Source: Nanobdellota archaeon (lineage in GTDB: Archaea; Nanobdellota; Nanobdellia; PEZQ01). Taken from it: 43,954 nt of DNA. Positions within the stretch are counted from its first letter, which is position 1. Each line of letters opens with the position of its first letter. Shown here one piece after another: positions 42,966 through 43,954 of this stretch. Position numbers and translations under genes: made by a program. The stretch covers positions 1-43,954 of the forward strand of contig JAAOXS010000023.1 of NCBI GenBank assembly GCA_018220985.1. Reading direction: 5' to 3'. The notes beneath the pieces were generated by a model. That model was given only the letters and a program-made list of their open reading frames with translations, searched no databases and had not been told where the DNA came from.

Positions 42966-43337
42966 ATGAGAATAACAAATGAAAACGAACTTGAAGAATT
43001 CTTAAAAAAAACGGGTTGGCAGAGCTTTGAAAAACTTGTAGCAAACATTTTTGAAGAACACGGCTACAGCACAAAAATTAACACAGTGCTAAAAAACACG
43101 CAAATTGATGTGATAGCAAAAAAATACGGCAAAAAAATAGTGATAGAATGCAAAAAATGGAAAACGAACAATTCAACAAAAATAAAAAAAGAAACTACCA
43201 AACAAAAAAGACGAGTAGAATTAATCAACGCTGATGAAGCAATAATTGTCACATTAAAAGAATTCAAAGAAAAAGAAATAAACAAAGTGAAAATAGTACC
43301 TTTAAATAAACTAAACAATTATTTAAACTTAGAATGA
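42966..43337 (+). CDS. Mrr-like PD-(D/E)XK nuclease-domain protein
   Basis: 123 residues from the ATG at 42966; an apparent longer frame upstream is antisense to the HAD gene. The sequence shows the restriction-endonuclease-like core: helix FEKLVANIFEEHGY, then QIDVIAKKYGKKIVIECKKW, supplying the catalytic D, and E-x-K as ECK. The size is that of a bare catalytic domain with no obvious DNA-recognition part. It may cut DNA or RNA; whether it is a defence, repair or tRNA-splicing-like nuclease cannot be told. It overlaps the metallophosphoesterase gene by 4 bp. Confidence 0.8.
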   Translation: MRITNENELEEFLKKTGWQSFEKLVANIFEEHGYSTKINTVLKNTQIDVIAKKYGKKIVIECKKWKTNNSTKIKKETTKQKRRVELINADEAIIVTLKEFKEKEINKVKIVPLNKLNNYLNLE

Positions 43338-43954
43338 AAATACTCGTGGTTGGGGATTTGCACGGGAAAAAAATAAAAATAAAAAATGATAATTTTGACA
43401 CAATCCTCTGCGTAGGAGATTTCTGCGATGATAAATTAAAAAAAATTATATTTGAAGAAATCAAAGAAAAACAAAAAAATCCTAAATACAACAAAAGATG
43501 GTATGACATAATTGGAAAAGAAAACGCGAAAAAAGAAATACAAAACTCACTAAAAAAAGGTCGTGAAGTATTAGAATACTTAAATTCTTTCAACAAACCA
43601 ACATTCATTGTCCCGGGAAATTGGGATTTCGCTAAATTTGAAAAATCAAAATGGAAATATTATCAAATTAATCATTTCAAAAAAATTCTTGAAGGACTTA
43701 AAAACATTAAAAATATTCATAACAAAAAAATAGAATTCTCAAATCATACAATCATTGGTTATGGAAAAAATTGGGAACCTGAAATTCCAGACAAAAATAG
43801 GGAAAAATGGTACGAGCAAAGGGTAAAGGATTGGATGAAAAATAATTATGAAAAACAAACAAAAATCAATGATACATTATTTAAAATAGCAAAAAAACCA
43901 ATTATTTATTTAACTCACAACTCACCACACAACACACCATTAGATAAAATAAAC
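43334..43954 (+). CDS. Metallophosphoesterase (3' end beyond window)
   Basis: At least 207 residues from the ATG at 43334, which overlaps the stop of the nuclease-domain gene; the frame is still open at the right edge. Calcineurin-like motifs are visible: GDLHG (about 7-11), GDFCDD (about 29-34), GNWD (about 99-102, where GNHD or GNCD is usual) and THNSPHNT near the end. An inserted lysine-rich helical segment of about 55 residues lies between motifs two and three. Substrate unknown. Confidence 0.85.
   Translation, partial: MKILVVGDLHGKKIKIKNDNFDTILCVGDFCDDKLKKIIFEEIKEKQKNPKYNKRWYDIIGKENAKKEIQNSLKKGREVLEYLNSFNKPTFIVPGNWDFAKFEKSKWKYYQINHFKKILEGLKNIKNIHNKKIEFSNHTIIGYGKNWEPEIPDKNREKWYEQRVKDWMKNNYEKQTKINDTLFKIAKKPIIYLTHNSPHNTPLDKIN

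Noticed and set aside
1-43954. CRISPR array, insertion sequence, integrase or attachment site
   Set aside because: No regularly spaced repeats, transposase or integrase motifs were found; the tRNA-Gln 3' end is followed by a hairpin but no duplicated tRNA end was seen.

Overview
The window is archaeal. It carries the GatD/GatE amidotransferase pair, a class I lysyl-tRNA synthetase, RNase P proteins Rnp2 and Rnp3, a proteasome alpha subunit, transcription factor E, ribosomal protein L40e, archaeal Elp3, an archaeal-type ATP-dependent DNA ligase and a TrmB-type regulator. It is AT-rich and tightly packed, with many 4-14 bp overlaps. Many genes have a TATA-like box about 25-30 bp before the start codon, which points to leaderless mRNAs. 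The long surface proteins made of Ig-like modules and full of N-glycosylation sequons, together with the overall content, fit a DPANN-type lineage (Woesearchaeota/Pacearchaeota-like). That placement is inference; no rRNA is present to settle it.

Layout. (1) Positions 1-15692, minus strand: a long, nearly gapless run of ten envelope-related genes downstream of gatD-gatE. In transcription order these are a secreted protein, four proteins with a signal peptide and C-terminal membrane anchor, a MinD/ParA-type ATPase, a cysteine-rich anchored protein, a stand-alone six-helix membrane protein, a membrane-fused spermidine-synthase-like protein, and a giant Ig-like surface protein that runs off the left edge. 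(2) 15709-18810: gatE and gatD. (3) 18811-20229: ftsZ with an unusually long palindrome-bearing upstream region and a strong downstream hairpin. (4) 20230-25043: nitroreductase, SemiSWEET, DNA ligase, TrmB-like regulator, SppA-like protease and a P-loop kinase-like protein. (5) 25085-30437: a translation cluster of Elp3, tRNA-Gln(UUG), TFE, site-2 protease, tRNA-Lys(UUU) and class I LysRS. (6) 30527-33369: a small hypothetical gene, L40e, a degenerate dUTPase/dCTP-deaminase fold protein and a secreted transglutaminase-like protein. (7) 33402-36262: rnp3, an MFS transporter, rnp2 and psmA. (8) 36296-43954: a membrane-anchored Ig-like protein, a lipoprotein, an ABC exporter pair, a TIM-barrel protein with a GNAT acetyltransferase, hypotheticals, a degenerate HAD protein, an Mrr-like nuclease domain and a metallophosphoesterase cut by the right edge.

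The best candidate for an undescribed system is the MinD-linked envelope operon in region 1. Three consecutive proteins share one architecture (Ig-like ectodomain, helical hairpin, single membrane helix). The only one with a large cytosolic tail overlaps minD by 4 bp, which suggests an envelope complex positioned or powered by MinD. No rRNA, CRISPR array, insertion sequence or attachment site was seen.
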